IMG/VR virus record: IMGVR_UViG_3300022837_000012
Location: 1-63,213 of that record
Origin: a virus
DNA: 63,213 nt
Reading direction: 5' to 3' (one strand)
The notes under the pieces are model-generated. The model searched no databases. It was not told the origin of the DNA and was given only the letters and a program-made list of their open reading frames with translations. Position numbers and translations under genes: made by a program. Shown in pieces: positions 7,468 through 16,726 of this stretch. Positions within the stretch are counted from its first letter, which is position 1, and every line of letters begins with the position of its first letter.

Positions 7468-7759
7468 ACTCTTCCCTCGGCGCTGGCTTATTCAAAAGCA
7501 CTCTCAGGGCCGAAACGGATTTCATAAACTCTTGCTTATCGTCAGCGTCGCCAGCATCAAGCATGCTTACGGTATTTTCCTCTAGTTGTCTGTAAAATAC
7601 ATCTGGAGCTTCGAACGTTTTCTGCTCAAACAACTCTCCTGAGACGTGGTCGAAGAAATTGTTCAGGCACATATTTAAAACTTTCGTCTTATCCTTCCCT
7701 TTTTTTCCAGCTATCTCAAGAATCTCTAGAATTTGTTCTGCATGCTTCGTTGCGTCCAT
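7445..7759 (-). CDS. Hypothetical helical protein, 104 aa
   Basis: ATG at 7759 was chosen (MDATKHAEQILEILE) rather than the longer frame upstream, because a TAnnTTTG box lies 20 bases before it and the transcript terminator of the upstream gene lies beyond that. The product is mostly helical and acidic, with no membrane segment. No family recognised. Confidence 0.6.
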   Translation of the reverse strand: MDATKHAEQILEILEIAGKKGKDKTKVLNMCLNNFFDHVSGELFEQKTFEAPDVFYRQLEENTVSMLDAGDADDKQEFMKSVSALRVLLNKPAPREESIEEELQ

Positions 7760-7777
7760 TTTTATAATATTAATTTT

Positions 7778-7785
7778 CAAATATA
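7778..7785 (-). promoter_or_regulatory. Bacteroidota-type -7 box (TATATTTG)
   Basis: Minus strand TATATTTG matches TAnnTTTG exactly, 18 bases upstream of the ATG at 7759. No convincing -33 TTTG at the usual distance, so this is half a promoter match. Confidence 0.35.
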
Positions 7786-7791
7786 GCGAAA

Positions 7792-7830
7792 AACAAAAAG
7801 GCCTCACATTTCTGCAAGGCCTTTTATTTT
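7792..7830 (-). terminator. Rho-independent terminator (works in both directions)
   Basis: Nine-pair stem AAAAGGCCT / AGGCCTTTT around a 12-base loop, with T-rich flanks on both sides. It lies 15 bases past the VWA gene stop and separates it from the 104-residue gene. Confidence 0.75.
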
Positions 7831-7844
7831 AAAACTTTTCAACT

Positions 7845-10142
7845 TTAAATCTTGATTGCAGACATCTTGTCTTCAAGAATAAACTTGCGCTCCTGGTTGT
7901 CCACCTCAAGCGTAAGCTCTTTGTCGTCTCTCGACTCCAAATCCGTGAACCAGCTCTTTCCGACAATAGTCAAGAACTTCGTTCTAGAAATACTGTTCTC
8001 CAGGTCACGTTTTTCCTTTCTGATTAACTCCGACTTGTTGTCAATCCAATCTTGAATCATGTTTGTGCGCTTTGTGTCATCCATCGATTCAACCATTTTA
8101 TAGAATTCAGAAAACTCCTTGATGTGTGGTTCGAGAATTTCTTCTCTCTCAGTAAGCGGCTTGCTTGCCTCAAACTTCTCAACAACTCCCTTAGCGGAAG
8201 GAAGAGAAGATAGTTTGTCGATTTTAACCTCCATCGTATTCACCATCGCTTCCTCAGTTGTTGGAGTCAAAGTTACTTTAGGGTTGAATCCATAAGAACT
8301 AATTCCAATCTCTTTCAACCACGCAGTAGCTTCTTCACCATAAGTGTCAGCGAATGATTTCGATGCACCGTCTAGGTAACACTTCTTGTAGTAGTTGAAT
8401 ACTGAGTTTCTCGCTTTCAACTTGGTAAGAGCGTAATGGTTTCTGAACAACTCCTCGGCGGATGCTTCTCTAACCATTTTCTGATTGATAACTGGAAGAC
8501 TTGAAAAGTCTAAGTCATAAACAGAATTAGCGTTGTAGATTTCATCTTTAAGGAGTCCGTTGTCCTGGAGTTTTTCGAATGTATCCGAATCCAATGATAC
8601 TGGAAGGATATATGTGTGAATCACTCCGTCTTTAATGATGTTGTAGTTACGAAATATGTTCGTGTCAAACCTTTCTGGTAAACCAAAACTGTTTGTTGGA
8701 AGACTTACGTAGCCTTTATACGTCACTTGAACAGAAAGGTTTGCTCTTTTGTTATTCCACGTGAGTGAAGTAATTGGGAAGCCTTTGTCTTTGTCTTCGT
8801 TGATGAAGCCAATTTTGTTGTCTTTGATTTTTTGCAACATAGACATTGCATCATCAATCTTATTCTCAGAGAGAAGTAAGTCAACTTGTTCTCTATCCGT
8901 GTCTGAAACGTCTTTGCGCTCAGTTTTTCTAGACATGCGCTTGTACTTCATTTGAGAAGGATACCATTTAGCGTCCTCAGAAGTCATTAAGTCGTCAATC
9001 ATGTCCATGACACAATAAGCATCTTCTGCAGGCTCCAAGTCTGGGTTATATCCATCCCTGAACATTTTTTCAGGGTCTTGCATCGTTGCCATCAACTCAG
9101 CTTCAAGCTCGTTGATTTTCTGAGTACCAAAAGTGTTTGCTTTTCTTACAATGAAATATGCGTCACCCACTACTCTAAGCATGTCAGAGATTGTGTTGAA
9201 GTCGTTACTTCTTGAGTAAGCCATCATACCAGCGTACATCGGTTGTAAGATGTTAGAGTACGCATCTGGGGTTCCTGATGCAAGTTTATAGTCCACGGTA
9301 TCGATTTCCGTCGAAGTACGCGGCGCTGAGCTTGTCATGTAAGATACAGTGCTGATTGATTCTGGGTCAACGAAAACTTCGTTGTCAGAGTTTACTTTGT
9401 AAGAGATGACATTTCCTTCGTCGTCATACGAGTAAGCAAAGCCATCAATGGCGTTCTCTGAGAGAGTAACATACTTTCTCGCTGACATCATTTTCTGAGT
9501 AAACTGCTTTTCCATGTACGGCTCGTAGTCTTGGAAGTCTTCTGCGAAGATGTGTGCTCCACCAACCTCAGTAGCCATCTTGTTTAACAAGTCTTTGTTG
9601 CAGTAGTAACCGTACTCAACAATCGTAGCCGAAGCCAGGTTTGGAGCAATTTCACTTACTGATTCTAGAATTTGGCTCTCGCTCCATCCGTTGTCATAAC
9701 CATCTGTCAAAAAGAATAGCGAGTAAAGCTTGCCTGAATTTCTCTCTCTATCGTTGTTAATTAGGGCCTGAGCTTCTTGTAGTGGTTCACAGAATGTTGT
9801 AAGTCCACGTGAAGTAAGTTGTGAATCAATAAGTTTTTTAAGGTTTTTAAGACTTGTGTCGCTTTTGACCTGGAAGTCTTCAACAAGTACGCCGTACTGC
9901 CCTTTTCCAGAAAACCAGATGATTGAGACCGAATCTGTATCTCTTAGTAGGGTTGAGATTTTGTTGTATAGGTCTTTTCTGATTTCCAATAATTCATTCC
10001 ACATCGAACCTGAACAGTCGATTATAAAAAGATGGTGAGTAGGCGACGCCGTTGGCTTTATGTCCCTGGGTGTGTCTGTTGTGAATTCTTCACTCAAAAG
10101 AAATCGACCATCCTTTAATTTAGTGTGTTTATAATTAGCCAT
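7845..10142 (-). CDS. VWA-domain (MIDAS) protein, 765 aa
   Basis: Residues about 35-215 are a von Willebrand A domain: FIIDCSGSM carries the DxSxS metal site, RGLTTF supplies the MIDAS threonine and FFLTDGYDN the aspartate. The remaining 550 residues are soluble, with no signal or membrane segment, and include a long charged C-terminal helix region. VWA proteins mediate metal-dependent protein contacts; in phages they appear sporadically and their role is mostly unknown. It has its own terminator and no late-promoter element upstream, suggesting early or middle expression. Start ATG at 10142 is the first in frame and gives MANYKHTKLKDGRFLL. Confidence 0.75.
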   Translation of the reverse strand: MANYKHTKLKDGRFLLSEEFTTDTPRDIKPTASPTHHLFIIDCSGSMWNELLEIRKDLYNKISTLLRDTDSVSIIWFSGKGQYGVLVEDFQVKSDTSLKNLKKLIDSQLTSRGLTTFCEPLQEAQALINNDRERNSGKLYSLFFLTDGYDNGWSESQILESVSEIAPNLASATIVEYGYYCNKDLLNKMATEVGGAHIFAEDFQDYEPYMEKQFTQKMMSARKYVTLSENAIDGFAYSYDDEGNVISYKVNSDNEVFVDPESISTVSYMTSSAPRTSTEIDTVDYKLASGTPDAYSNILQPMYAGMMAYSRSNDFNTISDMLRVVGDAYFIVRKANTFGTQKINELEAELMATMQDPEKMFRDGYNPDLEPAEDAYCVMDMIDDLMTSEDAKWYPSQMKYKRMSRKTERKDVSDTDREQVDLLLSENKIDDAMSMLQKIKDNKIGFINEDKDKGFPITSLTWNNKRANLSVQVTYKGYVSLPTNSFGLPERFDTNIFRNYNIIKDGVIHTYILPVSLDSDTFEKLQDNGLLKDEIYNANSVYDLDFSSLPVINQKMVREASAEELFRNHYALTKLKARNSVFNYYKKCYLDGASKSFADTYGEEATAWLKEIGISSYGFNPKVTLTPTTEEAMVNTMEVKIDKLSSLPSAKGVVEKFEASKPLTEREEILEPHIKEFSEFYKMVESMDDTKRTNMIQDWIDNKSELIRKEKRDLENSISRTKFLTIVGKSWFTDLESRDDKELTLEVDNQERKFILEDKMSAIKI

Positions 10143-10253
10143 GTGATGTATTGATTTTGTTTAATTTGTGTGTTATAATTCTAACGAAAATCAATATTTT
10201 TATCCACAAAGCAGCCCTATTGCTTCAATGGGTTTTCTTTTTCTCTTTTGTCA

Positions 10254-10271
10254 GTTATTTATGAAAAACAC
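10254..10271 (+). promoter_or_regulatory. Late-promoter-like element
   Basis: GTTATTTATGAAAAACAC, followed 3 bases later by ATGATG at 10275. It opens the head-assembly block. Confidence 0.6.
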
Positions 10272-10274
10272 GCA

Positions 10275-11102
10275 ATGATGAAGATGACTTCACTAAACTT
10301 CGGAGTATTAAAGGAATCAATCGCTAAAAAGGCATCTGTCGAACTATCTAGAGGATACGAGGGTGACACTCTTATGCGATTTATGGAAACTGTAAAAAAG
10401 AGTCCTTCTCTGAAAAGACAGCATTTTATTTATAAAAACATTGAGATGGCTAAGCCGTTTGAGAAAGAGAGTCTTGCTGAGAGGTTTCTTAATCAGAATT
10501 TAACTTTAATTAAAAGCCTTAAGTGGCACAAGATTACTGCTGAGAATTTAAAGCTTAGAACAAATCTTCTTGGAGCTCCAGATAAATCAACTGTTACAGC
10601 ACGCGAAGACAAAAGAGGTTTGTATGAGGCAATTAACACACTAATTGAATCTAACACAAACACTGCTTTCAACGATTTTGAGTCAGAAGCAAATGCTTAC
10701 AGTGAAATAATTACCCATCTTACACGAGAAGTAAAAGAAGAATCTTCTAAGAGCGACGAAATAGCAACTCATCCTAAACTTGGTAAAGCTTGGGAATACA
10801 TCACAAAAAATGCTGTATCAAACTTTAACGAAAGATTTTCTCACTTAAATGAAGACGAGCAACAGTTGTTTAAGGTTCTCACTGCAGAAGGAGAGCAGAG
10901 AATAACTTATATAAAAACACTTAGAGAGGAAACTCGAAAAAATCTTCAAAGGAAACTAGATGTGTGCACATTAAGAGAAGACATCACTTTGCTTGAGACG
11001 TTTAAAGAAAAGCTTATGCGAGAAGTTGGGGCTGAAATTTTAGTGAGTGACGAGTACATTTTTCACGTAGCAGACTTAAACCAGACGCTTAAGAAATTAT
11101 AA
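10275..11102 (+). CDS. Hypothetical protein of the head operon, 275 aa
   Basis: ATG 10275 (MMKMTSLNFGVLKE) is preferred over a longer TTG start that lies inside the late-promoter element. The product is almost entirely helical, charged and without membrane segments. It precedes the prohead protease and scaffold genes, so a prohead core or head-assembly role is a reasonable guess. No family recognised. Confidence 0.6.
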   Translation: MMKMTSLNFGVLKESIAKKASVELSRGYEGDTLMRFMETVKKSPSLKRQHFIYKNIEMAKPFEKESLAERFLNQNLTLIKSLKWHKITAENLKLRTNLLGAPDKSTVTAREDKRGLYEAINTLIESNTNTAFNDFESEANAYSEIITHLTREVKEESSKSDEIATHPKLGKAWEYITKNAVSNFNERFSHLNEDEQQLFKVLTAEGEQRITYIKTLREETRKNLQRKLDVCTLREDITLLETFKEKLMREVGAEILVSDEYIFHVADLNQTLKKL

Positions 11103-11138
11103 ATTTGATTTTTTAGAAACTCATTACTATATTATGTA

Positions 11139-11660
11139 ATGAGCAGAGTAATTGAAAGAGCCGCAAGAGAGTTAGCAGTTCCATCAGTGGAATTAAATAA
11201 TTCTAAAGTAAAAGTAAAGATTGGAGCAACTGAAAAACGTGATGCCCCAACTACGGTTTATATTCAAGTAAGTTTTTGGACGAAACCAGCACCAAAGCAC
11301 GTCAACATGTCAAATCAAGAGTTACATCGACTTATTGATAAAAACATAAACAGAGCTTTTAAAAGCTCTGCTTCTAAAGAGCTTGAACAGCATTATTATT
11401 TTACAAAGCCAAAAGACAATATCACAATTTGGAATATTCCAGATAACTTGAATTATAACTCTAAAAGAAATTACATCTCTCTAGAGTTGTATCTCCACAC
11501 ACTAAACACCGACAGCAAAAATGAGAGCTATCCGCTCCATTCTAAGAAAGACAGAAGGTTGTACGAGTCTGCCTTAGACATAGCTAATGTGTTTGCCGAC
11601 TCAGCTTTCTTCCAAGGTGAGGGAGACTTCCAAATATTCAAAACCGCATCTCAAGTCTAA
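11139..11660 (+). CDS. Hypothetical protein of the head operon, 173 aa
   Basis: Starts MSRVIERAARELAVPS, followed by beta-rich segments (KVKVKIGATEK, TTVYIQVSFWTK) and a mixed C-terminal half. Located 36 bases after the preceding gene and just before the prohead protease, apparently in the same late transcription unit. No motif that names it. Confidence 0.6.
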   Translation: MSRVIERAARELAVPSVELNNSKVKVKIGATEKRDAPTTVYIQVSFWTKPAPKHVNMSNQELHRLIDKNINRAFKSSASKELEQHYYFTKPKDNITIWNIPDNLNYNSKRNYISLELYLHTLNTDSKNESYPLHSKKDRRLYESALDIANVFADSAFFQGEGDFQIFKTASQV

Positions 11661-11686
11661 AGGGCTGCATTCTGCGAATTTCCAAT

Positions 11687-11703
11687 CTATTTATGGGAAA
11701 CAC
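11687..11703 (+). promoter_or_regulatory. Late-promoter-like element
   Basis: CTATTTATGGGAAACAC, 8 bases upstream of the prohead protease ATG. One of the best matches in the window. Confidence 0.65.
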
Positions 11704-11711
11704 AGAATGCT

Positions 11712-13529
11712 ATGAGCGGACTTATTTCCGATTACCAAGATAAATATATCATTTCCGAGTACTATACATTTAATGCTCCAACCCGTGAAATGATTATAGA
11801 GGCTGAAAAAAAATATCAGCCTATCGTGATGTCTGGAATTCTTCAGATAGCAGATACGTTAAATAAAAACGGTCGAATTTACCCATACGAAATTTTAAAG
11901 CGCGAGGCTGATAAGTACATGGAGCTCGTAAAGGAAAACGTGGCTGGTGGTGAACTTGACCATCCTGATTGCAACTCATTAGACACTAGCATTTTAACCA
12001 TTAACGGCTGGAAGAAGCTAATAGATATTGCAGAAGATGAGTTTATATATACTTTAAATCAGGAAACTAATAAAATTGAGGCTCATAAGATTGATAAAAA
12101 AATCTTAGAACCCTATAGTGGTAAGATGTATCACTTTAAGGGTAAAGGAATTGATTTGATGGTTACTCCAAATCATAGATTTATACTTGAGACATCTGAT
12201 GGGGTATCTTTTGAGAAGACAGCATCTGAGCTGTCTGAGTATAGAAGCGGAAAGTGGAGAATTCCTAAAAAAGGAAATTGGGATGGAATTAATTACGATT
12301 CCTATATAATCCCTGGAATCGAAGAGTTTAAACCACACATAAGCAATGAGCTTAAGGATAAATATTCTCAAAACCTTGTTGTTAATGCAAAAGCGTGGTT
12401 TGCTTTTTTAGGTTTGTATCTAGCTGATGGAACTTCTGCTGGAGTGTGTGGGAGCAAAGCAAAACACAACCTCGTTAAAATTACACAGAAGAAGTCTGAG
12501 AATTTTGAGGCAATTAGAAAAATATTTGATGATTTAGGGATAGAGTATAACGAACGTGTTTATAGAGATGGGAAAATAGATTTTCAAATTTACGATGCAC
12601 GACTTAAGCAATATCTATTTCCTTTAGGGAATAGTTCTGAAAAATACATTCCAGAAGATATAAAAGCAGCTAATTCAGAATTGCTGACTATTCTTTTTGA
12701 AAATTTTCACATGGGAGATGGAACATCTAAAACATCTTATCATAAAGACAAAGGATATGTGTGTAAAAAGATTTTTTCTACTTCAGAAAAGATGATTAAA
12801 GACTTTAGTGAGGTGCTGTTAAAAATAGGGCTCCACGGAAATATAACTCAAGAACAACCTGTAGATAGATATATAAATGATGTAGTCGTTCTTGAAAAAG
12901 AAGTGGTGATGTCAGATGGGGCTGTAGAGATGGTTAAAGAAGAAATTTTAAAACCAAGATTGATTGAGGCTAAAAATAGTAAAACTAAATTCATCCTTAA
13001 TGTTAGCACTACAGATTTTATTTACATGGATGAGAGATTTTTAAAAATCTCTCAAATCCAAAACCCGTTTGATAAAGTAGCTTGTGTCAGAGTTAAAAAC
13101 GGAAATTTCTTTGTAATGCGTAATGGTAAATCCCATTGGACTGGAAACTCCGCAGTTGTATCTCTCGCTAATGTTTCACACCGTGTTGTTGAGATGTGGT
13201 GGGAAGGAAAAGAATTATGGGGCCGAGTGCAAATTGCTGAAACAGATGCAGGCAACACGTTGAAGGGTCTTCTAAAAACTGGATTCAAATTAGGAATTTC
13301 TTCTCGTGGAGTAGGAAGTGTTAAGTCTCAGGGTGGACAAGACATTGTGCAAGATGATTTTGAACTAATCGCTTTTGATTATGTATCAAACCCATCAACC
13401 CCAGGGGCTTACCTTTTTAAAGAAGGTTATATGAGACCACTTAAAGGGGTTAAAGAAAAAGCTAAATCAATAGGAGAGCTTAACCGTTTACAACTTATTT
13501 CTCAGAAATCTTTCTGGCAATCAGCGTAA
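11712..13529 (+). CDS. 21: Prohead protease (T4 gp21-like) with intein
   Basis: Serine protease that matures the prohead by cutting scaffold and capsid proteins. N-extein residues 1-86 include MSGILQIADTLNKNGRIYP and GGELDHPD with the catalytic-type His; the C-extein resumes SAVVSLANVSHRV and continues through GFKLGISSRGVGS, a hallmark of the U9/gp21 family. Together the exteins give about 212 residues, as in T4. Residues 87-479 are an intein inserted directly after DHPD, next to the active site. The gene leads gp22 and gp23 in the usual T4 order and has its own late-type promoter. Confidence 0.92.
   Translation: MSGLISDYQDKYIISEYYTFNAPTREMIIEAEKKYQPIVMSGILQIADTLNKNGRIYPYEILKREADKYMELVKENVAGGELDHPDCNSLDTSILTINGWKKLIDIAEDEFIYTLNQETNKIEAHKIDKKILEPYSGKMYHFKGKGIDLMVTPNHRFILETSDGVSFEKTASELSEYRSGKWRIPKKGNWDGINYDSYIIPGIEEFKPHISNELKDKYSQNLVVNAKAWFAFLGLYLADGTSAGVCGSKAKHNLVKITQKKSENFEAIRKIFDDLGIEYNERVYRDGKIDFQIYDARLKQYLFPLGNSSEKYIPEDIKAANSELLTILFENFHMGDGTSKTSYHKDKGYVCKKIFSTSEKMIKDFSEVLLKIGLHGNITQEQPVDRYINDVVVLEKEVVMSDGAVEMVKEEILKPRLIEAKNSKTKFILNVSTTDFIYMDERFLKISQIQNPFDKVACVRVKNGNFFVMRNGKSHWTGNSAVVSLANVSHRVVEMWWEGKELWGRVQIAETDAGNTLKGLLKTGFKLGISSRGVGSVKSQGGQDIVQDDFELIAFDYVSNPSTPGAYLFKEGYMRPLKGVKEKAKSIGELNRLQLISQKSFWQSA
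11970..13148 (+). mobile_element. Intein with LAGLIDADG endonuclease in the prohead protease
   Basis: 393 residues. Starts CNSLDTSILTINGWKK with Cys1; block B MVTPNHRFIL; LAGLIDADG-like helices FLGLYLADGTS and FENFHMGDGTS; ends WTGN followed by Ser of the extein. The penultimate Gly instead of His is an unusual block G ending. Confidence 0.85.
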
Positions 13530-13543
13530 AACACGTTTTCTGA

Positions 13544-13560
13544 ATTATTTATTCACAAGC
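13544..13560 (+). promoter_or_regulatory. Late-promoter-like element
   Basis: ATTATTTATTCACAAGC, 13 bases upstream of the gp22 ATG. Core TATTTAT exact; the downstream AAAC part is only partly kept. Confidence 0.5.
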
Positions 13561-13573
13561 AACCAAATTAACG

Positions 13574-14959
13574 ATGCCACAAAACGAGCAAACATCATTA
13601 GAAAAAGCATTCTTGGACTTCAAATCTTTGAAGGACACAGCTAAGGCTGAACTCATGAACCAACTCGAAGAAAAAGTAGAAGAACGAATTCTTTCGCTTA
13701 TGAACGAGGAGATTCAAGAGGACGTTCCTCTAGAGGACAAAGAAATAGTAAGTGAAGGTGTAACCGTAACAATAAATGTCGATGGCGATGACGTATCAGT
13801 AGATGCGGGAAGCGACGAAGATTTGGAAACAGTAACAGCACCAGAAGAAGACGCAGATGAGATGTTTGAAATCTCAGATGACGCCGAATCATATCAAATT
13901 AAAAACGAAATGAATTACCTCGACGAACAAGAGCCATTGGCACCAGAAATGGGGGCGGCTCCTGAGGCGGCACCAGCACCAGCACCAGCACCAGCACCAG
14001 AAGCTGTGCCAGAGCCAGAAATGGGAGAAGGGCAGCCAGAAGACCAAATCATTAGCGGAATAAAAGCTTTGATTGCTCAAAGCGGAGGAGAGTTAGGGGC
14101 GGACCCAGCAGCGGGTGGAGAAATCGACATCGTAGACGATGCGCCAGAGGCAGCAATGGCTCCTCCAGTGGCAGAAGAGTTTGACATGGAAGAGATTTTC
14201 GAAATCATTGATGAAATGGATGCCGAAGATGATGAATATCTAGGTATGGATGGAAGATTTGGTGCGAAAGACAGAGTTGGTCCGAATGACGATGATATCA
14301 CAATGGACGATATCATGGAGGACGAAGACGAGTTATATGAAATCGCTCTTGATTTAGATGAAGAGGAAGATGAACTCGACGAAGTGAAGATGATGGGACA
14401 CAGCCATTCAGTGCAAAGAAGTACTGGCACAAGTGCAGGTCCTGAGGTTGCTGTTAAAAACAGAAGCCGCAAAGCCGCAGTAAAAGAATCTACTTCCCAA
14501 AAGGGAAACAAGAATACAGCTCATAATGAGGCGAATATCGCTGAGCTTAATAAGGAAAACGAGAGTTTAAAAGCAAAAGTCAACGAACAGAAAGGTGAAA
14601 TTAAGAAATTCCATCAGTCGTTTGTTGAACTCAGAAGTCAATTCAACGAGATGCAGACTTTTAACGCCAAACTTGCTTACGCTAACAAATTGTTTGCAAA
14701 TGGTGGATTCTCCGAGAAAGAGAAACTTCAAATCGCAGAGTCTTTTGATAAAGCAGCTAACGCTGATGATGCAAAGAAGCTGTACAACAGTATTATTTCT
14801 GAAAACAAACTAACTGTAAAAGACATCAAGTCTGAGATTTCAGCAACTCCTTCGAGAGCTGCGAGACCGCAGAACCAGTCTGAGCATGTAGTTCTTCATG
14901 AAAGTGCTGAGATGAAGAGGATGAAAAAACTCGCAGGAATCAGTCGTCGCGAATCATAA
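13574..14959 (+). CDS. 22: Prohead core scaffold protein (T4 gp22-like)
   Basis: 461 residues, placed between protease gp21 and capsid gp23 exactly as T4 gene 22. Very acidic overall, with a central Pro-Ala low-complexity stretch around residues 130-155 and long Asp/Glu runs to about 275. A predicted coiled coil follows at about 315-370 (NKENESLKAKVNEQKGEIKK). The C-terminus (RMKKLAGISRRES) is basic, suitable for contacting the capsid shell. Scaffold sequence is poorly conserved, so the call leans on position, composition and coiled coil. Confidence 0.75.
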   Translation: MPQNEQTSLEKAFLDFKSLKDTAKAELMNQLEEKVEERILSLMNEEIQEDVPLEDKEIVSEGVTVTINVDGDDVSVDAGSDEDLETVTAPEEDADEMFEISDDAESYQIKNEMNYLDEQEPLAPEMGAAPEAAPAPAPAPAPEAVPEPEMGEGQPEDQIISGIKALIAQSGGELGADPAAGGEIDIVDDAPEAAMAPPVAEEFDMEEIFEIIDEMDAEDDEYLGMDGRFGAKDRVGPNDDDITMDDIMEDEDELYEIALDLDEEEDELDEVKMMGHSHSVQRSTGTSAGPEVAVKNRSRKAAVKESTSQKGNKNTAHNEANIAELNKENESLKAKVNEQKGEIKKFHQSFVELRSQFNEMQTFNAKLAYANKLFANGGFSEKEKLQIAESFDKAANADDAKKLYNSIISENKLTVKDIKSEISATPSRAARPQNQSEHVVLHESAEMKRMKKLAGISRRES

Positions 14960-15007
14960 TTGACTGACGAATTAACTAATTAATAATAAACACAAAAACA
15001 CAACACA

Positions 15008-16654
15008 ATGAGCGAATTGCTAAGAAGTGGTAAGGTTGGAATGACAACATTCAAGAACCTTGCTGAACAACGCACAGCTATCGTGAAGAACTGGGATGAC
15101 TCAGGTCTATTGGAAGGTTTGCGTGGTACACAGAAATCGAACGTAGCACAGCTTCTTGAGAATCAAGCACAGGCGATGCTTAACGAGGTAACACTCGATG
15201 CATCAGCTGGTCGTTTCGACACAGTTGCTTTCCCTATCGTAAGAAGGGTATTCTCTCGACTACTTGCTAATGAGCTTGTATCTGTACAACCACTCGCACT
15301 TCCATCTGGACTACTGTTCTACATGGATGCTAGAGTTTCCTTTAACAATAGTGACAATACATTTAACAATGAAATCGGTAGAACTGCCGAAGTTGCTGGA
15401 GCATCTAAAACTGCACCAAAAAACACAGCCAACCAAAACGTAGGGCCTAATTTTGCTGACACTACTGCATACGAACGTTTTTACAACAATCACGGGTTTG
15501 ACCTTTCCTTTGGAACGGGTGAAACTGTTACAGGTACGTTTCAAATAATTTCAGGTAGTTCGTTTGTAGGTGGTCTTTCTAATATAACGTTTGCATTGGA
15601 CACTGGATTCGACGTGTCGAAGCAGCAATCGTCTGCAACATTACGTTATTCATCTACTACGGAAATCTATTACTCTGCTGGTTCTTCGAACACGCTTGTA
15701 GTAGCAGCTGGTGGCTCAGTACCATTCTTTAGCCAAATTCAAACTTGGACAGAAGACCAGTACGCTGGAAACAATGCTGATGTGGTCCTTGACCTTCGTC
15801 CAGCAGGTGTTTACGGTTCTGACTTCGCAGTTGCCAACTTGAACTCAGGTGGAACTGAATTCGGCGCAGCCGTGAGGTTCACCATCACTCCAGCTTACGA
15901 AATCTTCAACGACCTAGAGGCGAAAAGTGAGATGGCTGAAATCACAATCCGTTTCTCTTCTGTTACAGTTAACACTGTTACTAGAAAGTTGAGAGCACAC
16001 TGGACTCCTGAGCTTGCTCAAGACCTTGAGGCTTACCACTCAATTGATGCAGAAGCTGAGCTTACAGCTCTTCTTTCTGAGCACGTTGCAGCGGAAATCG
16101 ACAGAGAAATCATTATCGACCTTATTAACGGTGCGCCGTTTAAAGCTCGTTGGGATTACAACGGATTGGCTAACAACGCCAACTTCTTTGGAACACAAAA
16201 AGATTGGAATCAAACTCTCATCACTCGTGTAAATGAGCTATCAGCTCAAATTCACAAGGCGACATTGAGAGGTGGTGCTAACTGGATTGTATGTTCTGCA
16301 GAGGCAGGTGCTATTTTCGATGACCTCGAATACTTCCACGTTGACGGTTCTGCTTCACCAGAAGCTGAAAAGTACAACTTGGGTGTTGAGAAAATCGGTA
16401 ACTTGGCTAACAGATATGTTGTCTACAAAGACCCATATTTGCCAGCACAAATCGTTCTTCTAGGACACAAGGGTAACACCTTCTTGGAAGCAGGTTATAT
16501 CTACGCGCCGTACATCCCTCTTCAATTGACGCAAACAATTTATGACCCGAACGACTTTACACCTCGTAAAGGTATCATGACTCGTTACGCCAAGAAGATG
16601 GTTAACAACCGTTTCTACGGAGTCGTATACGTTGACAATATCAACACTTACTAA
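15008..16654 (+). CDS. 23: Major capsid protein (T4 gp23-like)
   Basis: 548 residues with the gp23 signature FDTVAFPIVRRVFSRLLANE and VSVQPLALPSGLLFYMDA. The C-terminal half carries other conserved pieces (ANWIVCSAEAGAIFDDLEYF; GIMTRYAKKMVNNRFYGVVY). A likely gp21 cleavage site of the L-x-E type occurs at MLNE-VTLD, after residue 60, close to the T4 position of 65. Followed 40 bases later by a strong terminator. No late-promoter element directly upstream, so it probably relies on the gp21/gp22 promoters. Confidence 0.95.
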   Translation: MSELLRSGKVGMTTFKNLAEQRTAIVKNWDDSGLLEGLRGTQKSNVAQLLENQAQAMLNEVTLDASAGRFDTVAFPIVRRVFSRLLANELVSVQPLALPSGLLFYMDARVSFNNSDNTFNNEIGRTAEVAGASKTAPKNTANQNVGPNFADTTAYERFYNNHGFDLSFGTGETVTGTFQIISGSSFVGGLSNITFALDTGFDVSKQQSSATLRYSSTTEIYYSAGSSNTLVVAAGGSVPFFSQIQTWTEDQYAGNNADVVLDLRPAGVYGSDFAVANLNSGGTEFGAAVRFTITPAYEIFNDLEAKSEMAEITIRFSSVTVNTVTRKLRAHWTPELAQDLEAYHSIDAEAELTALLSEHVAAEIDREIIIDLINGAPFKARWDYNGLANNANFFGTQKDWNQTLITRVNELSAQIHKATLRGGANWIVCSAEAGAIFDDLEYFHVDGSASPEAEKYNLGVEKIGNLANRYVVYKDPYLPAQIVLLGHKGNTFLEAGYIYAPYIPLQLTQTIYDPNDFTPRKGIMTRYAKKMVNNRFYGVVYVDNINTY

Positions 16655-16694
16655 TCTGCAAAGATTGGTTGGTTTGACCAACAATACCATAAAG

Positions 16695-16724
16695 AAGGGT
16701 TCCCAAAAGGGAGCCCTTTTTTTT
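16695..16724 (+). terminator. Rho-independent terminator after gp23
   Basis: Stem AAGGGTTCCC / GGGAGCCCTT with an AAAA loop and eight T residues; one G-T pair. It also sits 3 bases beyond the convergent minus-strand gene at 16727. Confidence 0.85.
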
Positions 16725-16726
16725 GC

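Noticed and set aside
10210-10240. Terminator-like hairpin CCCTATTG / CAATGGG with a following T-run
   Set aside because: The stem has a bulge and no plus-strand gene ends nearby; it lies between divergent genes, so a terminator role is not supported.
13889-14511. Minus-strand ORFs rich in Ser or Trp opposite the scaffold gene
   Set aside because: They are complements of the Asp/Glu and Pro/Ala-rich coding repeats of gp22.
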